DNA of 64,000 nucleotides from Chinchilla lanigera (Eukaryota > Chordata > Mammalia > Rodentia > Chinchillidae). The number at the start of each line of letters is the position of its first letter. Position 1 is the stretch's first letter. The stretch lies in assembly GCF_000276665.1 (NCBI RefSeq), contig NW_004955470.1, forward strand, positions 1,710,513-1,774,512, given 5' to 3'. This document shows, one piece after another, positions 13,901 to 25,900 of this stretch. Below the pieces are notes generated by a model. That model was not told the DNA's origin and searched no databases. It saw nothing but the letters and a program-made list of their open reading frames with translations. A program made the position numbers and the translations under genes.

Positions 13901-16900
13901 TACAAAGGGATAAATTATACTGATTATATCTTTTGAATGTTATTTCTCGACTACTTTCTCTGAGGCTCCCTTCTCAAAGGTTACTCTGTAACTAGGAGAA
14001 GTACTTCTAAGTGGAAATTTCTTTTTTCTTTTCTGGCACCAGGAATCAAACTCAGGACCTTGCACTTGCCAGGCGAGTGCTGTGCCGCTGAGCTACAACC
14101 CTGGCCTGCAGAAACTTCTTGACCCCTGACTCAGTGCTCTTCTGGTTGCGTGAGGGTATCTATCATCTCACCCCGACAAATTAGAAGTTTTACTGTATAA
14201 ACATTAATTCTATTGCAGTGGGCACCCACAGGCTACCAAAGGCCCCGAACACTTGTGGTTGGTAAATCGCAACAGGAGAACTCTAGGACTACAACATGGT
14301 AAAACACCCAAAGAAAAAACTGATCTCTTCACCAGTAAAGGTAAAACTAAACCAAATATACAATCTGCAAGTAGTAAGAGAGCTTCCTGGTCAAAGCAGA
14401 GACAGTTGCAAGGCTACCAGGAAGAAAGATTACATGAGGTCAGGTTATACAGTGGTCCCTCAGTTCAGAAACTTCTTTCCACGATTCTGGTTGCAAACTG
14501 AGTTGGATGAGAACCAAATCAAATTCAATGGTTAGGGTCAATGTTGACCTTATGGGGAAATCTGATCTGGTTCTCATCCAGTTCTTCTGAGACCAAAATC
14601 ATAGAGAGAATTGAGTTTGTGAACCAAGGCACCACTGCACTGGACAATCTCCTTTTTAACTGTCTTCCTGCAAACCAACTCTGTTTTCTACTTGGAGATG
14701 CAAAGGTGTACCAACAAAAAGTCACACAACAGCTGAACTTTACCATTAACTGCTACTGATCTATTGAAAATGGTCCAGCTCCTGCACAGAGCAAAAAAGA
14801 ATTCTTGAAAGAATTCTCTAATAAACCCCCGCAAGAGCAGAACTCCATGGTTTGCTGCTCTTAAAAACCATAAAACCAAAGAAGGCTGCTTACTGGTGTA
14901 CGCCACGTACCCAAGCTGCAGAGCAACGCTGGAATAGACGTTGTATACGCAAACTGCGTGACGACCTCACATATGGCAGTTAAGTGGTTCATCAGACCAC
15001 AGGGCGCCCCGTCTGGGGTGTTCACGGGACAAAGGAAGCCCCAGGACTCCGGCAGCAGCCTGCGCACCGTGGTGGTCCTCATCTTGGCAAAATCACCTCC
15101 TCTGTGCACACAGCGGAAATGGGAGAGATAGCGAATGAAGTTCAGCTTGTCGGCCACAACACAAAGTCCAGAATCTTGCATGAAGCCGAGACCTTCATAA
15201 AATAAAAGTCATTCAAAAACAAATTTTAAAAAGTCCACTTCTGAGGCTTGGTAAACTAACAAAACCTCAGAGCACTCTAGAGATCACAGACTGGGTTCGT
15301 AAACACTGACTATCAGTTCCAGTGAGTGGGAAGAGTTTACAGAAAATAATTTTTTTCACAAATTGTATTCACTCCAACTGGTAGCCTGTTTCCTCTACCG
15401 CTACACCTCCTTTGTAAGAGAACAGTGAATAATTAAATGGCAAATAACTGAATTAATCTGAAAGCTCTGGAAAATACAAGCATTTGTTAGCACACTAACA
15501 AAAGAATCTGTACCAGCGGTACCTGTATTTTTAAAAAAAGCAAGAAAAAAGGCAGATTTTTTCTTCTGTATCCCAGTGACTACTTTTTTTCTTTTCTTGG
15601 TCTGTTTGAGACAGGGTCTCACTATGCAGTTCAGGCTGGCCTTGAGCTCACTTTGTAGCCCAGGCTGGTCTCAAACTTGCAGTGATCCTCCTGCCTCAGC
15701 CTCCCTAGTGCTGGGATTAACAGGCATGCGCTACCATGCCTGGCCCCAATTACTACTTTTTAGGCTTCCCAGATCACTCAGACAGTTTGGGGATGGGCAC
15801 GTAGAGCAACTCTTCCAGACTTCCCACTAGTAACCCTTCCTCAGACTCCCTAAGTGGTCTGTTGCGCTCTTGGAGGCAAAGAAGTGTATTCGGTCACTAG
15901 GATTGCATTTAAGCTACACAGAACAACAGATGTCTATCAAAACATAACATGACATGGGGGGAAAAAACTTCCCTTAGTGACAGATAAACCCACATTATGC
16001 AAATACTTGAAAAATATTACAAAGTGAAGCCTATCTATTAAATTTCACCTGTTTTCGAACGCAGATTCCCAGTAGCAAGAAGGTATTCAAATGGTCTTGT
16101 CAGGTCTCCTCCCATACTAAAAATCTTCATCAAATTTTCAGTGTTCATGGACACATTGGTCTTCTGAGCCCTCTTATCTAATGCTATTTTAACAGACACT
16201 AACCAAGCTTCCATTTTTTCCTACAAAGAAAAATTTAAATTTTATCAATGTTTTAATTACCACAAATTTCACATTTACTCACATAATCTGTCAACATTTT
16301 TTTTTTTTTTTTTTTGGTTTTTCTCCGGTACCGGGAACCGAACTCACNNNNNNNNNNNNNNNNNNNNNNNNNNNNNNNNNNNNNNNNNNNNNNNNNNNNN
16401 NNNNNNNNNNNNNNNNNNNNNNNNNNNNNNNNNNNNNNNNNNNNNNNCCGAGAATCGAACTCACGACCTTGCACTTGCCAGGTAGGTGCTGTGTGCCACT
16501 GAGCTAAATCCCCAGCCCTTGTATTCTTTTCTTTTTTTTTTGGTTTTTCTCCGGTACCGGGAACCGAACTCACGACCTTGCGCATGCCAGGCAGGCGCTT
16601 TTGCCGCTGAGCTAAATCCCCAGCCCCTACTCACATAATCTGTACAATCTATAACAGTGGACCACTCATACACTTGACATGGAAAATATGCAAACTATAA
16701 ACCCAAGAAGCAACTTTTCAGGGTACTCCTGGAGGCCAGGTATTTCTTGTTCTTTTTCATTACAGGGGTTTGAACATTTGCACTGACTCATATCCCCAGC
16801 ATTTTTTACTTTTTGTTTTGAGACAGGATCTCACTAAATTGCCTAGGCTGGGCTCAAACTGTTAATCTTCCTGCCTCAGCTTCCTAGAGTGGGGGGATTA

Positions 16901-19900
16901 CAAGCATGTACCATGTTCTGCATGAGACCAGGCATTATTTAAAATAGATGGCACAAGCCAGTGTAAATCATGGCTTCATAATTCAGCACTATGAACACTG
17001 AGGCTAGAAAGTTCTTTGTGTAAAGCGCTGCCCTACGTGAACTGTAGGATCTTTAGCACCGTCCTCACTTCTGTCCACACTGTCATTCTGCCCTGCTGGT
17101 TTACGAGCTGTCCTGGATGCTGAATCTGACCTGGAGACTTTCAATGTCTATAGTCTACACCCCTGAACAGTGCGCCAGAACTACAAATGAACCACCATGC
17201 TTCAGTGTAAGGACAGAGCTGGGAAATGCACATCAGCCTCTACTGACTTCAAAGGCTACAGACACTTTTGATGCCTGATTTCAACTTTTATTGAAATTTC
17301 TCAATTTAAATATTATGGACAGAGCAGACAGAAACAAAACAACAAAACAAAATAAAATCATACCTTTTAGTGAGAATTTAAATAAGAAAGAATGACTAGA
17401 TAAGGAATTAATTTTTAAAAGCTTTAAAAATTTAGTCCTCTGCATTGCCTATCCAATTACATTACCTCTTGGACTAAATCTTTTAGAGATAATATGCAAA
17501 ATATAAAATGCCTGCAACCTTCAAATACCCTATGAAATCATTTTTATGTCATGCTAACTCTCTTTTGCACTATATATACATAAATGCATATAATGCATAC
17601 AGTTTTCACTGTTCACAATGGTTATGTTCTATGCTGTCACTGTAAATACCAAAGTAATACTGAACCACTGCTCCCGGGGAACACAGGGCTCAGTTCTGCC
17701 AGTCCTTGGTCAGGTCACCTGACAAGTGATCAATAAGGAACACAGGGTTTTATGTGATCCTGTTGAGAGACACCTTATTTAATATATAATGCCACCTCAA
17801 ATATCGAACTCAGCGGCAGAGCACAGCCTTCTGCATTTAGGAACACTAGGCAGCACTTCAGTACTACGCTTGGGGGCATCTTAAACAGCAAATGCAAAGC
17901 ACAAAAATGGGACAAAAACATGACACGAAGTATACGTCAAAAAAGACTTTTGTTTACATACAACAGCTGAGAGAAGGAAGAGTATCACCTGTTCGACCTC
18001 AAGTAGGAACACGCATGAATCAGGAGGATAGAGGGTTTCAGTGCTCTGCCCAAGTCTGTGAATGGCTAAGAGTGCTGAGTATAAATAAATGTGAGCACAG
18101 AGGCTATTTATTATTAATGTTATGATGAAAATTATGCTATCGTTAGGCTTCTAAACATTTTAAGCAGGCCAGGCATGGTAGCACATACCTTTAACTATAC
18201 TACTCTGGAAGACTCAGGCAGGAGCACCAAAAGTTTGAGCCCCAGCTTAGGCAACCTGGTGAGACCCTATTTCAAAATTCCAAGATTAAATAAAAAAGGG
18301 CTGGAGATACTGCTCAGTGCAAAGACCCTGGGTTCATTTCCAGTACCAGAAAAAAAAAAAAACAAAAAAAATTAAATTACTGAAGCTGGTATGAGCTAAG
18401 ATTCTTAATCAGGTGCCTTATGGCTACACAGAGACCATGCAAAATGCCGGAACTACGAATGATAAACACGCAGAACACAGCAGTGCTAGAGGTGGCCACA
18501 CTACTCCGTGAGTAAGACAGACGGCACAGGAGAAAGCAGCACGCGTTTACCTTCAGAAACATAAGGAAGAGCTGACCAGGAGTAAGGATTTCTTGATTCA
18601 CTAAACTATCAGGATTCTCCTCCATACACTCTCCTTTGGCTAAAGCAAAGAGCTTCCGGGTCATAAAACAAAGCAAGTGAAATTTTTCAGTATTGGATTT
18701 CAAGTGGATGCAGATACACTGGCTGTAAAACGGAAAGAAAAAGGTTTAAAACAATTTAGTTGCTAACCCCATTTAATGTCCTACTGACCAAGGTCCCAAC
18801 TTACATTTACTTTAAAATAAGAAGTCCTTACTACAAAAAAATCATGCTTCATCTTCACTGGCAACATTAGCAAAAGAACCGAATATCGTCACAAAGTCTA
18901 GAGCTATGCTGGCCAATGTGGCTATTTAAATTAATTAAAATTAAGAATACAGCTGCACTGGCCACGTTTCACTTATTCAGCATGTGCCTTGTAGCTTCAC
19001 AGTGGACGGCACTGGACTCCAGCAGGGCTCCTTTAGTACAGTGATTACATGACACAAAGTCCTTGCTGTGGGGAAATAAAGCAACATGACGCCTGCAACT
19101 TTCAAACAGTACAAAAAGAAAAACACGTATCTATGTGCAGCCAAAGCCATTAAGTAAATCGTGAACGACGTTAGTGCCTAAGTGTCTAATATGCTATTTG
19201 GACACTGCTCTGGAATGTCCAAATGTGTAATTATCTCAAAATTAAAAAAATAAGAAAAATGGAATAACGTTATGGTAGGAAGAGAGAACAACAGAGACAA
19301 ACTGGTTCTGACTGGTCAGGACCAGAATTCTACCCCGGGTTCACTCTGCTGACTTATGAGCAATCTATGCTGCAATCTATGTCACCCCTCCACCCCACCC
19401 CCACCCCCAAAGCACAAACACGGGCCCAGCACACTTACTTGAACAGGAACTCCGCAGCCTGTTCGTTTGAGTACCAGTCAGGAAGACTGAGCTTTACTCT
19501 GAAGCATTCGCCAAGATAGTTAAGGACCTGCTTTTGTGTGGAACAACCCTCTTCCATCACAATCCTTAACATCTGAGAAACAGAGTTCCTAAAGAAAGAG
19601 TCTTCCTCTTTTCCCTTGACGAGCTCCTGAAAAATCTGATAATCAGAAAAGCTGACCAGTGCCTAAAACGGGAAAAAAAGTTCTGTAAGATCATTCACCA
19701 AAAAAGAAAAAAAAAAAGCATTCACCAATAATAACTAAAATAGTTATTATTCTCTCCTCTATTATTTTTAACTCAAAAAAAAGTAGCACCCCACTGTTGC
19801 TGAATTGAACTCTTCACAATAAAGCGTAAGTGTGAGACATTCAAACACCAAGATGGCTCCCAGGGAGCCGCACTCAACCAGGCTTTGTCCAAGACCAAGA

Positions 19901-22900
19901 AAATGAGCAAGAAAGATGACACGAGACTCTCAAGGCCAGGCCATAAAGGACACTGTGGCTCCTGCCTTGTTCTCTTGGCTGACTATCTAGGGCAGTGATG
20001 GTGAACTTTAGAGCTTTCAATGACACAAACAGCTCACTATGGCACGTGTGCCACAGCTTTGCCACCACTGATCTAGAGGAACATGGCTAAGAGGAACTGA
20101 GACCTGATCACAAAGCCAGCACCGACTCACAGGCAGTGAGTGAACCGCCTTGAAGTGGATCCTCCAGCCCTGGTCAAAACTTTAAGATGATCACAGCACC
20201 CACTGACTTCTCACTGTGACTTCCTGAGACCTAGCCACGCCACGCTCAAGTTCCTGACCCACGGAAATTCTGAGAGGAATGCTCACCGTTGTTGTAAGCT
20301 ACTGAATTTTGAGGCAATCTGTTGTGGAGCAGTGGATAACCGGAAAAGCATGTTCTTGTAACAAAAGAGCCCATCCAGCGTACACAGGACACGACCCCCA
20401 GTGTTCTCATGACAAAAGAAATGTGTCCACTGAGCCGTACCTTAAGTGCAAATCCCAAAGGAAGAAAAAACAGTTCCTTCCGGTAAATGAAGTTTAACAT
20501 GACTGTGCCGTTTTCCAAATAGTGCAGGTTCATATTGACAGCAGAATGGTCTCCCCTCACGCAGTGTATAGAAACGCCTGTTGAACAAACACAAAAATCA
20601 TAAGCTTGGTCATACTACAATTGTTTCAATTGTTATGTTTTTCTGAATTGTTCTACTCTCTTAGACATAATTAAAACCAAATCACTATGTTTAATCAAAA
20701 ATGTCCCGTGGAAAGCAGGTATCTTCCCAGGTTGTGAAACTATGGTATCAAGTAACTAAAGCTACGAATTTATCCGAGCTTCCAAGACGCCCTCCAGCAC
20801 AGGGCCCACATCTTACACAGCACCTTATATTCCAAGCACCCAGCAGAGCAGTGGAGCAGTCCTACCACTCTGTGGAGTCTGATCAAGAGATGGTGGCTTG
20901 AGTCAACAATTCAGAAAAGCAGAACTTCAGAGTTTTAAGTTACCTCGAGTTCAGACAAAGATTGCAAAGTACTCTATCAACTGAAACAAGTGAATAAATG
21001 CCTAGACACTGATATGCTGAAACACCAATAGTTTGTTTGATTGTTTGTTTATTTTGAAAGGCTGGGGATTGGACTCTGGGCTTTGCCACTGAGCAGCATT
21101 CTGAGCCCTTTAAAAATATTTTTTTTTTTAAATTTTGAGGCAGAGTCCCATTTAATGGCCTAGGATGAGCTTGAACTTGGATTCTTGTCTTAGCCTCCCA
21201 CAGTGCTGAGATTAAAGTTATATACCACCATACCTGGCCTGCGATATCATTTTTCTAAATGACATAATATGGCAACAATCAAAGGCTGACTCTTGTCTCC
21301 CTTATAAGGATAAACTGTTTAACTGTAGGGGTTGCCAAAGAATGTCACATGCTCTCCGATGAGACCCAAGGGAGTGCCAAAGTAGCCAGAAACAAAAGAC
21401 TTCCAAGGACCATGCCCACCTACAACCAAGTCAGGCCAGCCCTCACCTTCATAAACGGTAACAAATACATGTAGTCTTTTGGTGTGGAAAAAAAAGAAAG
21501 AAAGATTCCCACTATGTATAATCTAAGGTCTTATCTCCCTCTGTAGTTCAGGCTGGCTCTGAACTCACTATGTAGCCCAGACTGGCTTCTAACTCACAGT
21601 GATCCTCCTGCCTCAGCCTCCTCACAGCTGGGATTACAGGTGTATGACACCATGCCCAGCTATGAAGGTCTATTTTTAAATGCTTTAAAATACTGATAAA
21701 ACTGTATGTACTGAAGGGACGACTTAAAATATATAGAGACAGCCCAAACTTGATGATTTGACCTGAAATTATTTGGTTTTACAATTACGCACAAGTCATA
21801 CACATTCAGAGGAAACTGTACTTTGATTTTCATATTCTGATGTTTTCCCAGATCAGCAATGGCATGTGATATTCTCTTACTGTGCTGCATGTGAGCCACA
21901 CGATCGAGAGGGTAAGCAAGGATATTCTACCATGTACTATGCTGCCAGGTGATTCTCAACACTATGTTGTGTTTTTGTATCCCATCATGTCAACAAAAAG
22001 CCCACTAGCTGTGCACATGAGATAATCCTTTACTGTAATACCGGCTTTGTCTTAGATCATCATGCTCAACTGCAAGTGTTCTGAACATGTTTAAGATAGG
22101 TTAGGCCACATCATAATGTTCAATACATGAAGTGCATTTCAATGTATGGTATTTTCAACTAAGGACTTGTTTATCAGTATGTGACACCATTAATTGAGAA
22201 GTTTCCTACATTGTGTAATGATTACCGTAATTAAATTAACTAAAACATCCATCACCACCCCATCGTTACCATCTGTGTGTGTACAAACGCACATGTGCTG
22301 GAGTCAGAACATTTAAAATCTATATTACCACTGAATTTTAAATAAATACAATATCACTAATTACAGTAACCATACTGTACATTAACATCAGAATTTATTC
22401 ATCTTGTAACTGAAATTTGTTCCCTTTTATCAATCTCTCCATTTCTTCCTCTACCTCCATTAAAAATCTTAACCCAAAAATTAATAGAAAAACAAAAATT
22501 ACGAAAGAGAAAAACATCTATAAAGATGTATCTTTTTTTATTAGTACTAGTTTTTGTTTTTGTTTTTGTGAGACAGAGTTTCACTATGTAGTTCATGCTG
22601 GCCTTGAACTCATTAAGGTAGCACTGGCTAGCTTTGAACTCATGGTGATCCTTCTTCCTCAGCCTCTCAAGTGCTGGGATTACAGACGCCCACCACCACA
22701 TCTGGGAAAGATGCATCTATTTTTTTTTTTTAAATAGTTTTAAACTTTTCTAAAAGAATATTCCAATGGTCACTGAAACTTACCAAACTGAGTATAGCCA
22801 GGCCCTCTGCTTTTCCACTTCGGTCTTACCAATGCGATAGGGAAATTCCTCCGAGGCATAATTAGCATTCGGATGACTTTTTCAATGCCATTAATTATAA

Positions 22901-25900
22901 AATATCCTCCCATTTCCTGCCAAAGAGATGGATTATAATTTGTTAAACAAAGGCACATGACAACTAGTAAACATGAACCTTATTTCAAAACAGGTGGGGC
23001 GTGCAGAAGGGAACACACAGGTGAAAGGAACTAGTGACCCCTTGAAAACAATAAAGACGTGTGATCAACAGTCTTCCTATGTTAGACAGGTCCAAGGGAG
23101 AAAGTATGGAAAGAAAACAGCGCACTGTCCTCTACCACACAGGCACAACCTACCTTGTCTTTCTGTTCTTCTAAAATGACTACAATCTTAAATGATATTA
23201 AAAAACAAAACTCTAAAGAGAAGTCTAAAGATAAAAATGGTAACCACTTTGCTTCCATATGGTTAACCAAATAAGTAAAAAACAAAAAAAACTGGTTGTA
23301 TGAAGACTGGAAACGAGAAATTTGGTTAGCTAAACATAGGAAAATATTCTCAAGAAAGATTTTCAATAGCTCCAGTCAACATCATACTTCTGCAACAAAA
23401 ACCTACCCTTAACTAGTTGCCTACAATGAAACAAACATATGCTAGGTGCTTTACTTTATCAGAATATTTAACCCTCGCAACAATGAATGGGAAGCTATTA
23501 CCCCATTTTCAGCAGAGGAAACTAAAGCTCAGAAGATTAAACTTCCCAAAGCTACAAAATTGGTAGGTGGAATAGCTGGTCAAACCAAGAGCTGACTTCA
23601 AAAACCTTCTTTCAAAAAAAAAAAAAACTTCTACCACTTAACAGTGTCCTTGTTGCAGGCAAAGCAGACGCTGTGATTACCTGGACTCTATACAGCAAAG
23701 CGACCTAACACAGTTAAAGGAAACGATGAGAGGAAGGTACAGCAGTCATTCAGTATGCGCACACACTCTTACTGTCAGTAAAGCAGGCACATCTACAAAC
23801 AACAGCTTGTAGGTTAAGAGAGCTTTAAAAAACATTCCTGAAAGTACATCCCTAAATATACATACTCAGAAAATTAGGGGAAAACCTACCAGTTCCTCCT
23901 TCAAACAGTATTCACTAAGTGTATAGCGCTTTTTCCATGCTGTCTCAGCTGAGACACCAAGAGCCATACACAGTATGAGGACAAGACATTAATGTCCCAC
24001 TTATCGAGAAATTGGAGCTTGGAACAGTGACAGAAAACGTGCTCCCACGGATAAGCTTCCTGTCTGCACATCCCCAAAACAGGCCTTCACTCCCGTCACA
24101 CAGCCCAGACCCCTGCGGTCACCTCGGCCTCCTCATGGTGTTCAATGAGGGCTTTTGGAGGAAGGTTGTATAAGTTGCAAAGCTTGGACTTCACCATGAT
24201 GGGAACATGGCCAAGAAACTGCTTAATGACTCCTTTTGAGATTCCATTCACTGACCAGCTGATATCCACCTACATGAAATGGGAGAAAAAAAAAATCAAA
24301 GAAAATATCTGAATCTGTGAGGACAAAGGAGAATGCTAAATGAGAGAAAGAAAGTTATAATTAAATCTCACGTTGTAGATTTAGAAGACAACAGCATTGA
24401 GAAAGCAAAAGTCTGGTATAAAACTTCTTAGGCAGCAGCCATGTTATTAAAAATGTGCAACAGCGGGGCATGGTGGTGCATACCTATAATTCCAGCACTT
24501 AGGGGGCTGAGGCAGGGGGACTGTTGCAAATTTAAGACCAGCCTGGGCTACAAAGTGAGTCCAAGGCCAGCTTGAACTGCATAGTGAGGCCCTGTCTCAA
24601 AAAGACAAAAAAAAAAAATAAAGTGCAACAAGAGGCACATGCTGCCACTAATACTCACTGTCAGCCTCCCCCGGTAAGTACTCTTTCGGCCTCGGCATTC
24701 TGCTGGATAAACACTGAGCTCTTTGCAGATGGTCCCTTTGGGAACTGTGGGTGGACTGATGACAGCATCCACAATGGTAAGGGAGATCCGCTCGTCTTTG
24801 AAAGCAAACTCAAAGGAAGGAATAGCCTGAAACACAATTCATGTTATTAAATGGCTTCTATTTTTCAAGGCATTTTTTCTCTAAGACTCTTCCAAATCCC
24901 TCATGTTCTACAGGCAAAACAATGACACCAATAATGCCAAGTGACACATGTAAAAAAGACAGTAAAGGGTACATGCAGTCCACCCATAACTTCACTAATT
25001 ATTCCAAAACTGTAATGCATTACCTAAGGATTTTTCTGATGGTGCATATGTATCAGATTCTATACTAGGCTCTAGGGGTTCAGCAATAAGGACGCCTCTC
25101 TGAAGCAAATGCCTGCCTTCTCCTACCTTGTGTCCTCTTTGTGCACAGAAAAAGAGGGGAGAGAGGAGAGCACTGCTGCTGGCAGACCAAGGACGGAGAC
25201 ACACCCTTCTGATTCAGGGCCAGACACTTTTAATACCATCCTTTAGGCTGACACTTTCCCATTTCACTCCATGCTGGCCTCTTACTGAAGTCAGAGCCAT
25301 GTAAAGGGAAAGGTAGAGGCCAAGATATGTTTTTTTCCCTTTCACAGCAGCTACTTTTCTGCACCACTCCCTGGAAGAAGCTTTGTTATTCTTCTGAGGA
25401 GGCCTCCGGAGGTTTCCTGCATATTAACTATGAACTGCAGACAAGAGAATCCAGCTGTCTTTAATAAGCCAGGCACTAAAAATGTAATTCACCTATGAAA
25501 ATATTGTTCATAAAATGTTAATATATAATTGCTTTATTCGTAAATGAATTTAAAAATGTAAAAACTTCTCCATTTTAATTTGTGATAGACAAACACTGGT
25601 AAATAGGAGCTCTTCAGGGGTCCCCAAAGAATTTTAAGCAAGAGGTCCTAGGACAAAAAAAATTGGGGAACAGCCAGTCGGCATATTATTCCTAACTCTA
25701 TGCACCTGTCTCTTTTATTTAAGCAAGTCTTCTCTAATTATCTCAATCCTGGACTTGTCATTATATCAATACATCCAAGCATGGATTCATTTTTAATTAG
25801 CCATTCTTCTCATAGACATCTTTTCTCCCTCATAAGGATTAAAAAATATTAATCTCCAAAGAAATCTTAAGGGCTCCCACAGTATCTGCAAGTTATCAGA

